DNA of 7,469 nucleotides from Chthoniobacterales bacterium (GCA_003244125.1 QHBL01000267.1:1-7469); one strand, 5' to 3'. Positions 1 through 6,791 are shown, counted from the stretch's first letter. Program-made: numbers and translations. Notes: generated from the sequence alone by a model not told the origin.

Positions 1-191
1 GAGCGCACCGGCAGGTTTTCGCGTCCGCGAACCTCCAGTCGGTGCGCGAGAGCGAGATATCCGCGGGTGAGCGTGCGCCAGGCGAGGCACGAGATTGCGC
101 TCTCCAGGCCGACTTCGCGGCGCAAACTCAGGCGCCGCTCACGCCTCGTTAGCCCGAGATCGCGCGCGGGGACGAATTGCCAGTCTTCCAT
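1..191 (-). CDS. PlsC-family 1-acylglycerol-3-phosphate acyltransferase (N-terminal part only)
   Basis: The first 63 residues of a minus-strand protein that runs off the left edge. It starts MEDWQFVPARDLGL and reaches a segment reading LEVRGRENLPVR. An aromatic-rich helix followed by a 'V.G.ENLP' strand is typical of the region just before the catalytic HX4D box in PlsC-like acyltransferases, which move a fatty acyl chain onto lysophosphatidic acid at the membrane. The HX4D box itself would lie beyond the window, so the assignment rests on the N-terminal pattern and on context. The ATG follows directly after the TAG stop of the CdsA-like gene (TAGATG). A strong GGAGG lies four bases before it, which fixes the start and suggests coupled translation. 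As the last visible gene of a CDP-alcohol transferase/CdsA/acyltransferase operon, it probably supplies or remodels the phosphatidate used by its neighbours. Confidence 0.72.
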   Translation of the reverse strand, partial: MEDWQFVPARDLGLTRRERRLSLRREVGLESAISCLAWRTLTRGYLALAHRLEVRGRENLPVR

Positions 192-1210
192 CTAACCTCC
201 GCCGCTGAAAATCCGCACTGGCTGATCGAGCCCGAAGCCGCGGAAATAGCCGACATAATGAAAGACCGCCGGCGCGACCAGGAGCAGGCTGTCGAAACGA
301 TCGAGTAATCCACCGTGGCCCGGAATGGCCGCGCTCATATCTTTAATGCCGATGTCGCGTTTGATGGATGAAACCATCAGATCGCCGAACTGGCCAGCGA
401 CGCTGACGATGACGCCGAGACCGATCAGGCGCACCGGCATGTCGATTTCCGAACCGTCGAAAACGATGTGCCCAAGCCACGCCACCCCAGCGCCGTCGTT
501 AAAACTAACGCGCCGAGCGCGCCGCCGACTGTTTTGTTCGGGCTGGTGTGGGGCGCAAGTTTGCGTCGGCCAAAGAGTTTGCCGCTGATATAAGCGAAAA
601 CATCGTTCAGCTCGACGCTCAGGATGATGAGCATAATGATGCCCCGGTACTGAGGGTCGTTAGCCATATAGCCAAGATAACCAAGATAACCAAGGCAGTG
701 CCCGAAGAGGAGAAAACTCAGGATGCCGACGGCAACGCGCTGGGTGTAGCCGCGTGGCTCGTCGCGCAGGATCGCGATCATCGCCAGGAGCACGATGGTG
801 AGCGGCGAAATGGCGACGAACAAGCCATACCAATGATCCGCGCTCGCGAACATGGTGGCGATGATCCCGAGGACGACAATGATGCTGAGCGAACGCTGCC
901 GGAAGAAGCCGGTGGCGCGCGCAAACTCGCGATAACACAGCACGCTCAACGCCGCGACGCTCAGGATTGTCCACGCCGCGCCGAGTAGCACAGGCACGAG
1001 CAGCAGCGGGGCGATGACTGCCCAGGAGAAGACGCGTTTGACCAGCTCATCGTGCAGTTTGTCGCTGGTTCGGCGCGCCGAGTGCAGGAGCCAGATCGCA
1101 GAAGCAGCGAGCACCAGAACCGCCGCGGTCGACACAGTGATCCACAGAATCACCGGCGAATCGAACGCGTGCTGAAATCCGAATAAACGTTCACGCGTCG
1201 CTGAGTTCAT
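192..1210 (-). pseudogene. cdsA: CdsA-family phosphatidate cytidylyltransferase, split by a one-base frameshift
   Basis: CdsA makes CDP-diacylglycerol from phosphatidate and CTP in the inner membrane. The first part (1210 down to about 488) encodes a long hydrophobic region with several membrane segments and ends in SPNKTVGGALGALVLTTAL. The second part lies in another frame (about 485 to 192) and carries SSIKRDIGIKDMSAAIPGHG followed by GLLDRFD. This fits the CdsA signature S-x-[hydrophobic]-K-R-x4-K-D ... H-G-G-x2-D-R-x-D. One extra G in the G run at 485-488 would join the frames as TTALGVAWLGHIVFDG, giving about 339 residues. The ATG is one base after the stop of the upstream CDP-alcohol transferase. 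The N-terminal extension, with ELVKRVFSW before the first core helices and YREF after them, recalls E. coli YnbB-type paralogues, so this may not be the housekeeping CdsA. As written, the frame loses the catalytic half; assembly error and real inactivation both fit. Confidence 0.85.
196..200 (-). promoter_or_regulatory. Ribosome binding site of the acyltransferase gene
   Basis: On the minus strand this reads GGAGG, four bases before the ATG at 191. It lies inside the last codons of the CdsA-like gene, so the acyltransferase has no leader of its own. It is the clearest Shine-Dalgarno site in the window; most other starts here have weak or no visible sites. Confidence 0.7.
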
Positions 1211-1211
1211 C

Positions 1212-1854
1212 TCAGCGATGGTGCAACGCCGCGGCGATTCGTTGCAGGCGCCGCACTACCGTCACGATGCATCCGGCGATGATGAGCCACAGCGTCCAGG
1301 CCGGCACGTTCCACTTCACAGCTACTGAAACAACCGCGCAAACCAATGCCGGCGATTGTCACCGTCGCCATGCGCTGTTGTTTCGCCATTGGCCTGCAGA
1401 ACTCCTGCGGCGCTCCCACCACTTTTCCCTGCGCGCGCATCTAGGCCAGGAACACCGCCAAGAGCGCGGCGATGAACCCGAGGACGCCATCCGATCCGGC
1501 GGCGTAACCGAAGCCGATCAAAGTGGCCGCATCGCTCACCCGGTCCGGCACTTCATTGAATAACTCGCCGACGGGCGAGGCGATGTTTCGCAGCACCGCC
1601 ACCATCCCGTCGCAGAGATTCGCCAGTAACCGCAACTGCACGAGCACCGCGCCGGCGAGCCATGCGATCCACGTATGCGCGATGTGAGTCGTGGCCGCGA
1701 ACATCATTCCGGCCGCGATGCCGCAGAGCATTCCAGCGACGGAAATTGTGTTGGGCGCCGCGCGTTGGTCAGCGAGAAACTTCGCCACGCGCTCTGAGGT
1801 TCTCCAACTACGTGAAGCGAGCGGTCCTCGTTCCCCGACTCGATATTCAGCCAT
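1212..1854 (-). pseudogene. CDP-alcohol phosphatidyltransferase (YnbA-like), broken by an in-frame stop and a frameshift
   Basis: This membrane enzyme family swaps the CMP of a CDP-alcohol or CDP-diacylglycerol for another alcohol. The core reads LCDGMVAVLRN followed by SPVGELFNEVPDRVSD, a variant of the D-x2-D-G-x2-A-R-x8-G-x3-D-x3-D motif. The first and third aspartates are asparagine and the arginine is valine. From memory, E. coli YnbA also has asparagine at those two positions. ATG at 1854 is preferred (MAEYRVGERGPLASR); a GTG at 1917 would add 21 unlikely residues read from a repeat. Codon 138 is TAG (1443-1441), where relatives usually have tyrosine (AYVRA; here A-stop-MRAQGK). The same frame then gives GAPQEFCRPMAKQQRMATVT. 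Near 1336-1345 the frame shifts by one base, and the last membrane helix follows (VPAWTLWLIIAGCIV), ending in TGA at 1212-1214. If repaired it would be about 213 residues. It is the first gene of the operon. Confidence 0.8.
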
Positions 1855-1908
1855 CGCACTGAGGGTATCGAAGCGATCAGCCGAGACGCAACCGTGTTCA
1901 AGCGCTTG

Positions 1909-1933
1909 ACTCGTCACTTGCCACTCGTCACTT
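1909..1933. repeat. Two-copy 14-base direct repeat upstream of tRNA-Val
   Basis: ACTCGTCACTT occurs at 1909-1919 and again at 1923-1933, a period of 14 bases with GCC in the spacer. It lies between the divergent phospholipid operon and the tRNA. A TTGACT at 1906-1911, overlapping the first copy, could be a -35 element for the tRNA, but no convincing -10 is seen at proper spacing. The repeat could be a remnant of a larger dispersed intergenic element. Confidence 0.55.
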
Positions 1934-1945
1934 ATCCCTGCTCCT

Positions 1946-2020
<75 letters not shown>

Positions 2021-2140
2021 TTTTGTGGCTCGTGGCGGCAGTCACTTACGCGATTTCAAAATATTGGCATCCACACCTGCCGCTACTGCGGATGTATCAC
2101 CGCCGGCCTTTGTAGGTTAGCTGATGCGCTGTGAATTAAG

Positions 2141-2914
2141 TTGAATTCAAGATTTTCACGCGGCACGCAGACCACTCGAATCAGCATTATTGTTCCGTGC
2201 TGGCGCGAGGCGTATATCGCGGTCCGACGCGCCGCTGACTGGGCAGGGTTCGATAGTGCCAAGGAAGTCGTACTTGCGGGCTTAGCTGGCTGCGGACCGC
2301 CGCTTGATTTTCCGCAGTCGGCTAAGCTGCATTGGTGCGCGTCGCTGCGTGCCAGCCGCGGTGAACAGATGAATCTCGGTGCTTCAAAAGCCAACGGCGA
2401 GATTCTCCTGTTTCATCACGTCGATTCGGAGCTTACGCCAGAACACATCGACGCCATCGTTCAAGTGATGAGCGATCGGGCGGTGATAGGCGGCGGTTTT
2501 TACCGCAAGTTCGATCAACGGCATCCGGCGCTGCGCTGGCTCGAGCCGCTCGAGCGCATACATAACCGAGCTTTTGGGACAATTTACGGCGATCAAAGCG
2601 TCTTTGTTCGCCGCGCAGTCTTTGAACAGCTTGGCGGATTCGCGCCGATTCCATTGATGGAAGATGTGGAGTTCTCGAAGCGACTTCGGCGCGCCGGCAA
2701 GGTTGTGTTGCTTGATCCGGCGATGCGCAGCTCGCCGCAATCGCAAATCGAACAAGGCGTCTGGCGCGTGACGCTTCGCAATTTGCTTTTTCTCATCGCA
2801 TTCCGTTGCGGAATTTCCGCCGACCGACTGCACTGCTGGTATTATGGACGAGAGTTGGTGCAACCGGCAGCCTCGAGCTCGCGTATTACTTCGGAGATTT
2901 CTGCCGCCGAATGA
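2141..2914 (+). CDS. Family 2 glycosyltransferase, TIGR04283 type (rSAM/selenodomain-associated transferase 2)
   Basis: An open frame of 257 residues for a cytoplasmic GT-A fold transferase. The nucleotide-binding strand ISIIVPCWRE is at residues 14-23. RGEQMNLGASKANGEILLFH at 73-92 leads into HVDSEL at 93-98, where family members usually have an HADT-like acidic site. Acceptor-side motifs are YGDQSVFVRR at 149-158, LGGF at 164-167 and PLMEDVEFSKRLRRAG at 171-186. A C-terminal helix near 207-235 (WRVTLRNLLFLIAFRCGISA) is also typical. Length and motif order fit this family, in which donor and acceptor are generally unknown. The start is TTG at 2141, the only usual start codon before the first strand; no strong ribosome site is visible and an in-frame stop lies at 2132. 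The stop overlaps the radical SAM start as ATGA (2911-2914), so the two proteins are probably made together. Confidence 0.88.
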   Translation: MNSRFSRGTQTTRISIIVPCWREAYIAVRRAADWAGFDSAKEVVLAGLAGCGPPLDFPQSAKLHWCASLRASRGEQMNLGASKANGEILLFHHVDSELTPEHIDAIVQVMSDRAVIGGGFYRKFDQRHPALRWLEPLERIHNRAFGTIYGDQSVFVRRAVFEQLGGFAPIPLMEDVEFSKRLRRAGKVVLLDPAMRSSPQSQIEQGVWRVTLRNLLFLIAFRCGISADRLHCWYYGRELVQPAASSSRITSEISAAE

Positions 2915-4350
2915 ACAGCTCGCATACCTGGAAAGCACGCTGGCGCGCATTCCGGGAGCCGATCGATGCGGAGAAAACGCGCGCGCTGCGCGAGCGGTGG
3001 AATTCGCTGCCGGCGGAATTGCAAACGCCCAATCAAATCTCCGGGCGGCATCTCACGCATTGCGGTTTTATTCTCGGCGCGAGTTACTGTTCGTTTCATT
3101 GCACCCATTGTTATCTGCCGAAGAACGCGAACCGTGTTCCCATTCCGTCTCTTGCTGAGGTGAAGGAGCAAATCGATGCGAACCGCCGATTCCAAGGGCC
3201 AGGCGGTGGATTGCAAATCACCGGCGGCGATGTGGCGGATGCGTATTGGAAATCAGGTCGCGCTGATGAATTGGTCGAGATCGTCCGTTACGCCTACGCG
3301 GTGGGGCTGATGCCGATGTTGATGACGCACGGCCAAACGTTGTTAGAACACCCTGATTTTTTCGAACGGCTCGTCGTCCAGGGCGGCTTGCGTCAGGTTT
3401 CGGTGCATGTGGATTCCACACAAGCCGGTCGCCACGGATTCCCGATCAACCGCGTCGCCAGTGAGCGCGACCTTCATCCCGTGCGCGACGCGTTCACGCG
3501 GCTCGCGCCAGGACATCCGCGAACGCACCGGCTGCCCGATCGAATACGCGCTGAGTTTCACCGTGACTGAGAAAAACGTGGACGATGTTCCCGAACTCAT
3601 CCGCTGGTATCTGGCCGACCCGCAGCGAACACGCATCTGGCGCATGATCAGTCTTCAGCCGGAGGCGGACACCGGACGCACGATTTTCTCGCGCACGCGC
3701 GCGCTGCCCGAACGTGTCTGGGAGAAAATCTGCGACGGAACAGGGTTGCCGCTGGAAAAAGGCGGAACGCATTTTGGTCATCCCGATTGCAACAGCTGGG
3801 CCTCGCTTTTGATCTCCCGCCGCACGGGCAAATACATCCCGCTCCTGCCAACCGACGCGGTGACGAAGCGTTTGCTCGGCGAGATTCTCGAAAAAATCGG
3901 CGGCTTGTCGCTCGTGACCGACGACGCAGGGACCGCACCGTGGCACATCGCAGGTGTGCTGGCGCAAATCCATTGCTGGCATTTCGCTCAGCAATCCACC
4001 TCGTGCGGCTGCTTGTGACTGGCTCGTTCCCTCCCGGCATGTTCATCGACCTGATTTCAGGAGATGCGCACACGCTCGGCCTCGGCACCCACAATTTCAT
4101 GGATGCGGCGCAGGTCGCGCGCGCGGAGTCGGACCCGATCATCAAAGCGCGACTCGATTCCTGCGTCTTCAAGGGCGCGGTCAAGGAAAATGGCGAATGG
4201 CACGCGGTGCCGATGTGTTCGATGCACGAACGCAAGTGGGCTGAGATTTACGACGAGCGATTGCGCGGCGCAGCCCTATTGCGCCAGCCGCAGGTATCCA
4301 ACACGGCCGTGGAAGACGCGGCCGCGGTGACGGAGCACGTTCCGCGGTAA
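2911..4350 (+). pseudogene. Radical SAM protein of unassigned family, coding sequence interrupted by two one-base frameshifts
   Basis: The iron-sulfur motif YCSFHCTHCYLP (C60, C64, C67; C-x3-C-x2-C) marks a radical SAM enzyme, which cleaves S-adenosylmethionine to start radical chemistry. The strand LQITGGDV (101-108) is the usual GGE-like SAM contact, and a TIM-barrel strand VSVHVDST (163-170) follows. After codon 199 (3505-3510) the frame shifts by one extra base, and DIRERTGCPIEYALSFTVTE continues in the next frame. Near 3966-3968 a base is missing, and PLLAFRSAIHLVRLLVTGS continues in the original frame to TAA at 4350. Repaired length is about 479 residues. The C-terminal half holds extra cysteines in HPDCNS (codon at 3788), DSCVFKG (4162) and PMCSMHERK (4216), possible ligands of a second cluster. 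I do not recognise the subfamily; it is not ArsS as I recall that protein. The ATG overlaps the glycosyltransferase stop, which suggests a shared pathway. The two shifts cancel, so sequencing error is plausible. Confidence 0.82.
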
Positions 4351-4448
4351 AGCGGCAAGCCAGGGCAACGGAACGCCGCGCGCATAAAGCGTGGCAATTA
4401 ATCCGTAGACGGTATTCGTTCGTTCCTGATTCATCTGCGCGACGCAGT

Positions 4449-4930
4449 CTACTTGAAGATGTTGTCGAAGATCAAATTCGTCCTCGTGTAGTTTCGACCG
4501 TGCGGGCCCTGATCATTCAGCCCCCAGTTGTAGGCCAGATATCGAATCTCGTAGCCTCCGCTGGCCGCGAAAGCACGCGCGTTCTGCGGCGCGTACATCC
4601 CGAGCACCTTCGGCACACCGCCGCCTTTGTCGAAGTCGCCTTTAAACCATTTGAAAATGCTGGAAATCTCGAGCCGCTTTTCGTTCGGCAAAAATTTGTT
4701 TAGGTCGTCCGCGCGAGCCAGGCGCGAAACGCGGCGGCATCTTGATCTTCGAAATTCTCCGCAGTGTAGGCATCGCGCTGCAAGGGCGGGCAACTCCCCG
4801 CCGCGCACATTAGCACCGCATGCGCGCGCCAGCCGATCATGGGCCGCAGCGCGCCGTTTTCGATGTCATTCAGTGCATACTTGCCCCCGCTAATCTCTGG
4901 CTTTATCGCTCGGATTGGCATCGGCAATCC
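4449..4930 (-). pseudogene. DUF547 domain protein, C-terminal fragment with one frameshift
   Basis: DUF547 is a widespread domain of unknown function. The fragment reads YALNDIENGALRP, then HAVLMCAAGSCPPLQRDAYT, matching the conserved H-x-A-L-x-C-A-x-x-S-C-P-P-L core with its cysteine pair. It continues AENFEDQ and then, in another frame, DDLNKFLPNEKRLEISSIFKWF and LAYNWGLNDQG, the usual end of the domain. The frames join if one G is added near 4709-4711 (LARDDLNKF). TAG at 4449-4451 ends it. Recognisable similarity starts near 4918 (PIRAIKPEI). About the first 100 residues and any signal peptide are absent, and upstream bases instead match a GH15 gene on the other strand. No start codon is claimed. 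Confidence 0.75.
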
Positions 4931-5342
4931 GGCGAAGGCGCCTTCGTCATTTGCAGTTTCTGGTGGATCGGTCATTTGATTCGCGAGGGGCAGCTTTCCG
5001 GCGCTCAGGAGTTGCTCGACAAGACCATTCAGGCGGCGAGCCCGCTCGGGCTATACTCGGAGGAGATCGATCCCGGGACGCGAGTTCCTCGGCAATTTTC
5101 CGCAGGCATTTTCCCATCTCGGCTTGATCGCTGCGATTATCGACTTGGAAGAGGCGAAGCGCGATCCGGATTTCGCTCGCTTAGCCGATCACCAGAAGTT
5201 CCAGCGCAGCGTCGGCGCTACGGTGGGCGTGAGAGCAGTAGTGACCGGCTTTTTTCGCGTTCCTCGAACGCTCAAGCTGCTGGTGTCGGATAAGTCGAAA
5301 ATGGCGCTAAGTCGGACGCCGAATGCAGCGGCAAATGTGTAG
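4931..5342 (+). pseudogene. GH15 glucoamylase/trehalase-like protein, C-terminal fragment with one frameshift
   Basis: GH15 enzymes hydrolyse alpha-glucosidic bonds with an alpha/alpha barrel. Only the last quarter is present. GEGAFVICSFWWIGHLIREG is followed by LGLYSEEIDP, a stretch that in this family contains a catalytic acidic residue. Then, in another frame, FLGNFPQAFSHLGLIAAIID appears, which is a very typical GH15 ending. The tail to TAG at 5340-5342 is LEEAKRDPDFARLADHQ and about 50 further residues. One surplus base in CCCGGG (5072-5077) would join the frames as EEIDPGREFLGNF. Similarity begins abruptly near 4931; some 450 residues of a normal protein are missing, so no start is claimed. 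Confidence 0.75.
4933..4946. repeat. 14-base perfect palindrome at the DUF547/GH15 junction
   Basis: CGAAGGCGCCTTCG is its own reverse complement. It lies just inside the GH15-like side of the point where the two truncated genes meet head to head. It may have helped form the junction, or be a chance part of GH15 coding sequence (codons for GEGAF). Confidence 0.6.
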
Positions 5343-5383
5343 CGGATGCGGGAATAAATTATCGTTCTCTGCATCTCATCATC

Positions 5384-5848
5384 ATGAGAATATTTGCAGC
5401 CGCGCTCGCGATTGTCGCGTTGACATCGTGCACGCGCGCGCAAGAGCCAGCGCAGCAATCTATGCAAGACACGACCGATACAATCGTCAAGACCGATGCC
5501 GAATGGAAACAACAGCTTACGCCGATGCAGTATCGCGTGCTGCGCGAGAAAGGAACCGAAGGCGCGGGCACCGGTGAGTATGCTTACAATCACGATCACG
5601 GCATCTACAAATGCGCCGGTTGCGGAAAGGAACTTTTCAACTCAGAGACGAAGTTCGAGTCGGGCACGGGTTGGCCCAGTTTTTACCAGCCAATCGCAAA
5701 CGATGCCGTCGCGACTGAAACAGATCGTTCCTGGCTCGGCCTCGCGCGCACCGAGGTGCATTGCCCGCGCTGCGGCGGGCATCTTGGTCACGTTTTCGAA
5801 GATGGACCGAAGCCCACGGCGGCGCTAAAGTTTGAAAAACAGCCGTAG
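5384..5848 (+). CDS. msrB: Lipoprotein-type peptide-methionine (R)-S-oxide reductase MsrB lacking its catalytic-cysteine segment
   Basis: MsrB reduces the R form of methionine sulfoxide in proteins. Residues 1-16 ([16 protein letters not shown]) form a lipoprotein signal with lipobox LTSC, so the product should be anchored outside the cytoplasm. The MsrB fold follows: [20 protein letters not shown] (62-66), zinc pairs C77/C80 (CAGC) and C127/C130 (CPRC), [11 protein letters not shown] (93-103) and [15 protein letters not shown] (131-145). MsrB normally continues G-x-R-Y-C-x-N-S-A-x-L-x-F, where C is the catalytic cysteine. Here PKPT runs straight into AALKFEKQP, so about eight residues (24 bases) are missing in frame. 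The product as written should fold poorly or be inactive. The ATG at 5384 is chosen because it begins the signal peptide; no strong ribosome site is visible. There is no visible link to its neighbours. Confidence 0.9.
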   Translation: MRIFAAALAIVALTSCTRAQEPAQQSMQDTTDTIVKTDAEWKQQLTPMQYRVLREKGTEGAGTGEYAYNHDHGIYKCAGCGKELFNSETKFESGTGWPSFYQPIANDAVATETDRSWLGLARTEVHCPRCGGHLGHVFEDGPKPTAALKFEKQP

Positions 5849-5850
5849 CG

Positions 5851-5957
5851 CGCCTGTGGCGCAAAGAGTTGCGGTCGGAGCCGTTGCGGTCTTTGAAGCG
5901 CTGCCGACACAACTCTGTCATCCCAAACGGACCTTCGCTGCGCTCAGGATGAGACAG
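5851..5957. repeat. Non-coding block with two inverted repeats, likely a dispersed intergenic element
   Basis: Just after msrB, GAGTTGCGGTCGG (5866-5878) pairs imperfectly with CCGACACAACTC (5904-5915); the loop carries a second copy of GTTGCGGTC (5868-5876 and 5883-5891). Directly next to it, CTGTCATCC (5915-5923) pairs with GGATGAGACAG (5947-5957). The reverse of the latter reads CATCCTGAGCGCAGCGAAGG, a sequence type I recall as a common dispersed intergenic motif in several soil phyla. It could also act as a transcription stop between the convergent msrB and methyltransferase genes, but there is no T run. Confidence 0.45.
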
Positions 5958-5999
5958 GCGTTTCGACAGCTCGCCTAGTATCGATTGCGCAGATGAAGA

Positions 6000-6656
6000 C
6001 TACTGCCGAGGCGCGAAGATGAGGAAGTAGTCCATGCCGTCACCTTTCACGAAATCGTATTGCTCTACGAGCTTGAGTCCGGCGCGGCCCGCTTCCTTGA
6101 TCACGACGTCCGCGTTCAGACCGTGATTGGCGCCGTTGCCGTTGCGGTCGATGATGCCCAGGCGCGCTCCCGGACGCATGGCCGCGCGCACATGTTCGAG
6201 TAGCGCGATCGGCTGGGCGACTTCGTGATACGTCTTCAGTAGCAGAACGGCGTCAACGCAGTTGTCCGGAAGCAACGGATCGTCTGGTTTCCCGAGGAGC
6301 GTGCGAATGTTCGGAAGCGACTCCTTCATTGCGCGCTCCTGGATGTAACGGATGTAATCAGGATTAATCTCGACCGCATAAACCACGCCTTTGTTTCCCA
6401 CGCGCCGCGCCGCGCGCACCGTGAACCATCCTGAGCCCGCGCCGATATCGGCCACGCGCGCTCCCGGTTTGATGCGAAGCAAATCCATCACCCGGCCGAC
6501 CTGCAATTTCTTGTCGCGACCGGGATATTCGAAAATGGAGAGATCGCCTTTGTAAGGCTCGCTCGTCGGGCGATCGAGCGTCTGGGCAAGTGCGTTAGTA
6601 ACCGCGATGCAGAATAACGCGAGCAACAATGGCTCAAGTGACTTACGCGGGTCCAC
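6000..6656 (-). CDS. Exported class I SAM-dependent methyltransferase-like protein
   Basis: About 218 residues from GTG at 6656. The N-terminus VDPRKSLEP plus LLLALFCIAVTNALA-Q is a good signal peptide with an ALA-Q cleavage site. The Rossmann methyltransferase core follows: motif I VADIGAGSGWFT (residues 68-79), an acidic ribose contact in YAVEINPDYI (E96), then DAVLLLKTYHEV and GARLGIIDRNGNG strands. The ending DYFLIFAPRQ is typical of this fold. The frame is open upstream to 6815, including an ATG at 6755 that would add 33 polar residues before the hydrophobic segment, so GTG is preferred. Homologues with a signal peptide are common, although S-adenosylmethionine is cytoplasmic, so the true function is uncertain. 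It is divergent from the propeller gene at 6792. Confidence 0.8.
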   Translation of the reverse strand: MDPRKSLEPLLLALFCIAVTNALAQTLDRPTSEPYKGDLSIFEYPGRDKKLQVGRVMDLLRIKPGARVADIGAGSGWFTVRAARRVGNKGVVYAVEINPDYIRYIQERAMKESLPNIRTLLGKPDDPLLPDNCVDAVLLLKTYHEVAQPIALLEHVRAAMRPGARLGIIDRNGNGANHGLNADVVIKEAGRAGLKLVEQYDFVKGDGMDYFLIFAPRQ

Positions 6657-6661
6657 GCGAC

Positions 6662-6667
6662 AATATA
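6662..6667 (-). promoter_or_regulatory. Possible -10 element for the methyltransferase gene
   Basis: On the minus strand this reads TATATT and ends five bases before the GTG at 6656. TTCTCG lies 17 bases upstream, a poor -35. If used, transcription would start at or next to the GTG, giving a leaderless message. Seen in sequence only; no expression evidence. Confidence 0.22.
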
Positions 6668-6791
6668 CCCGCCCGGTCGACCGACGAGAATCCCACCGCG
6701 TGTGTCGTTCGCGCAACCGGAGATCGCCCGCGTTCACAATTAAATTTTCGAACATGAAATAAAGCGCCGAGTTCTCGCTCTCACGCTCAAC

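Noticed and set aside
548..988. Plus-strand frame of 146 codons opposite cdsA
   Set aside because: It is rich in D, E, R and H with no fold pattern and is the exact antisense of CdsA membrane helices.
1857..1917. GTG start at 1917 for the CDP-alcohol transferase
   Set aside because: It lies within the direct repeat, has no ribosome site, and adds residues unlike the family; ATG at 1854 fits better.
2384..2950. Minus-strand frame of 188 codons opposite the glycosyltransferase
   Set aside because: Antisense of a well-supported GT2 gene; low-complexity arginine-rich translation and no recognisable motif.
3494..4235. Long minus-strand frames opposite the radical SAM gene
   Set aside because: They overlap conserved radical SAM sequence in the sense strand and have shadow-like composition.
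4435..4447. Hairpin CTGCG-CGA-CGCAG between the radical SAM and DUF547 genes as a terminator
   Set aside because: The stem is only five pairs and has no T run on either strand.
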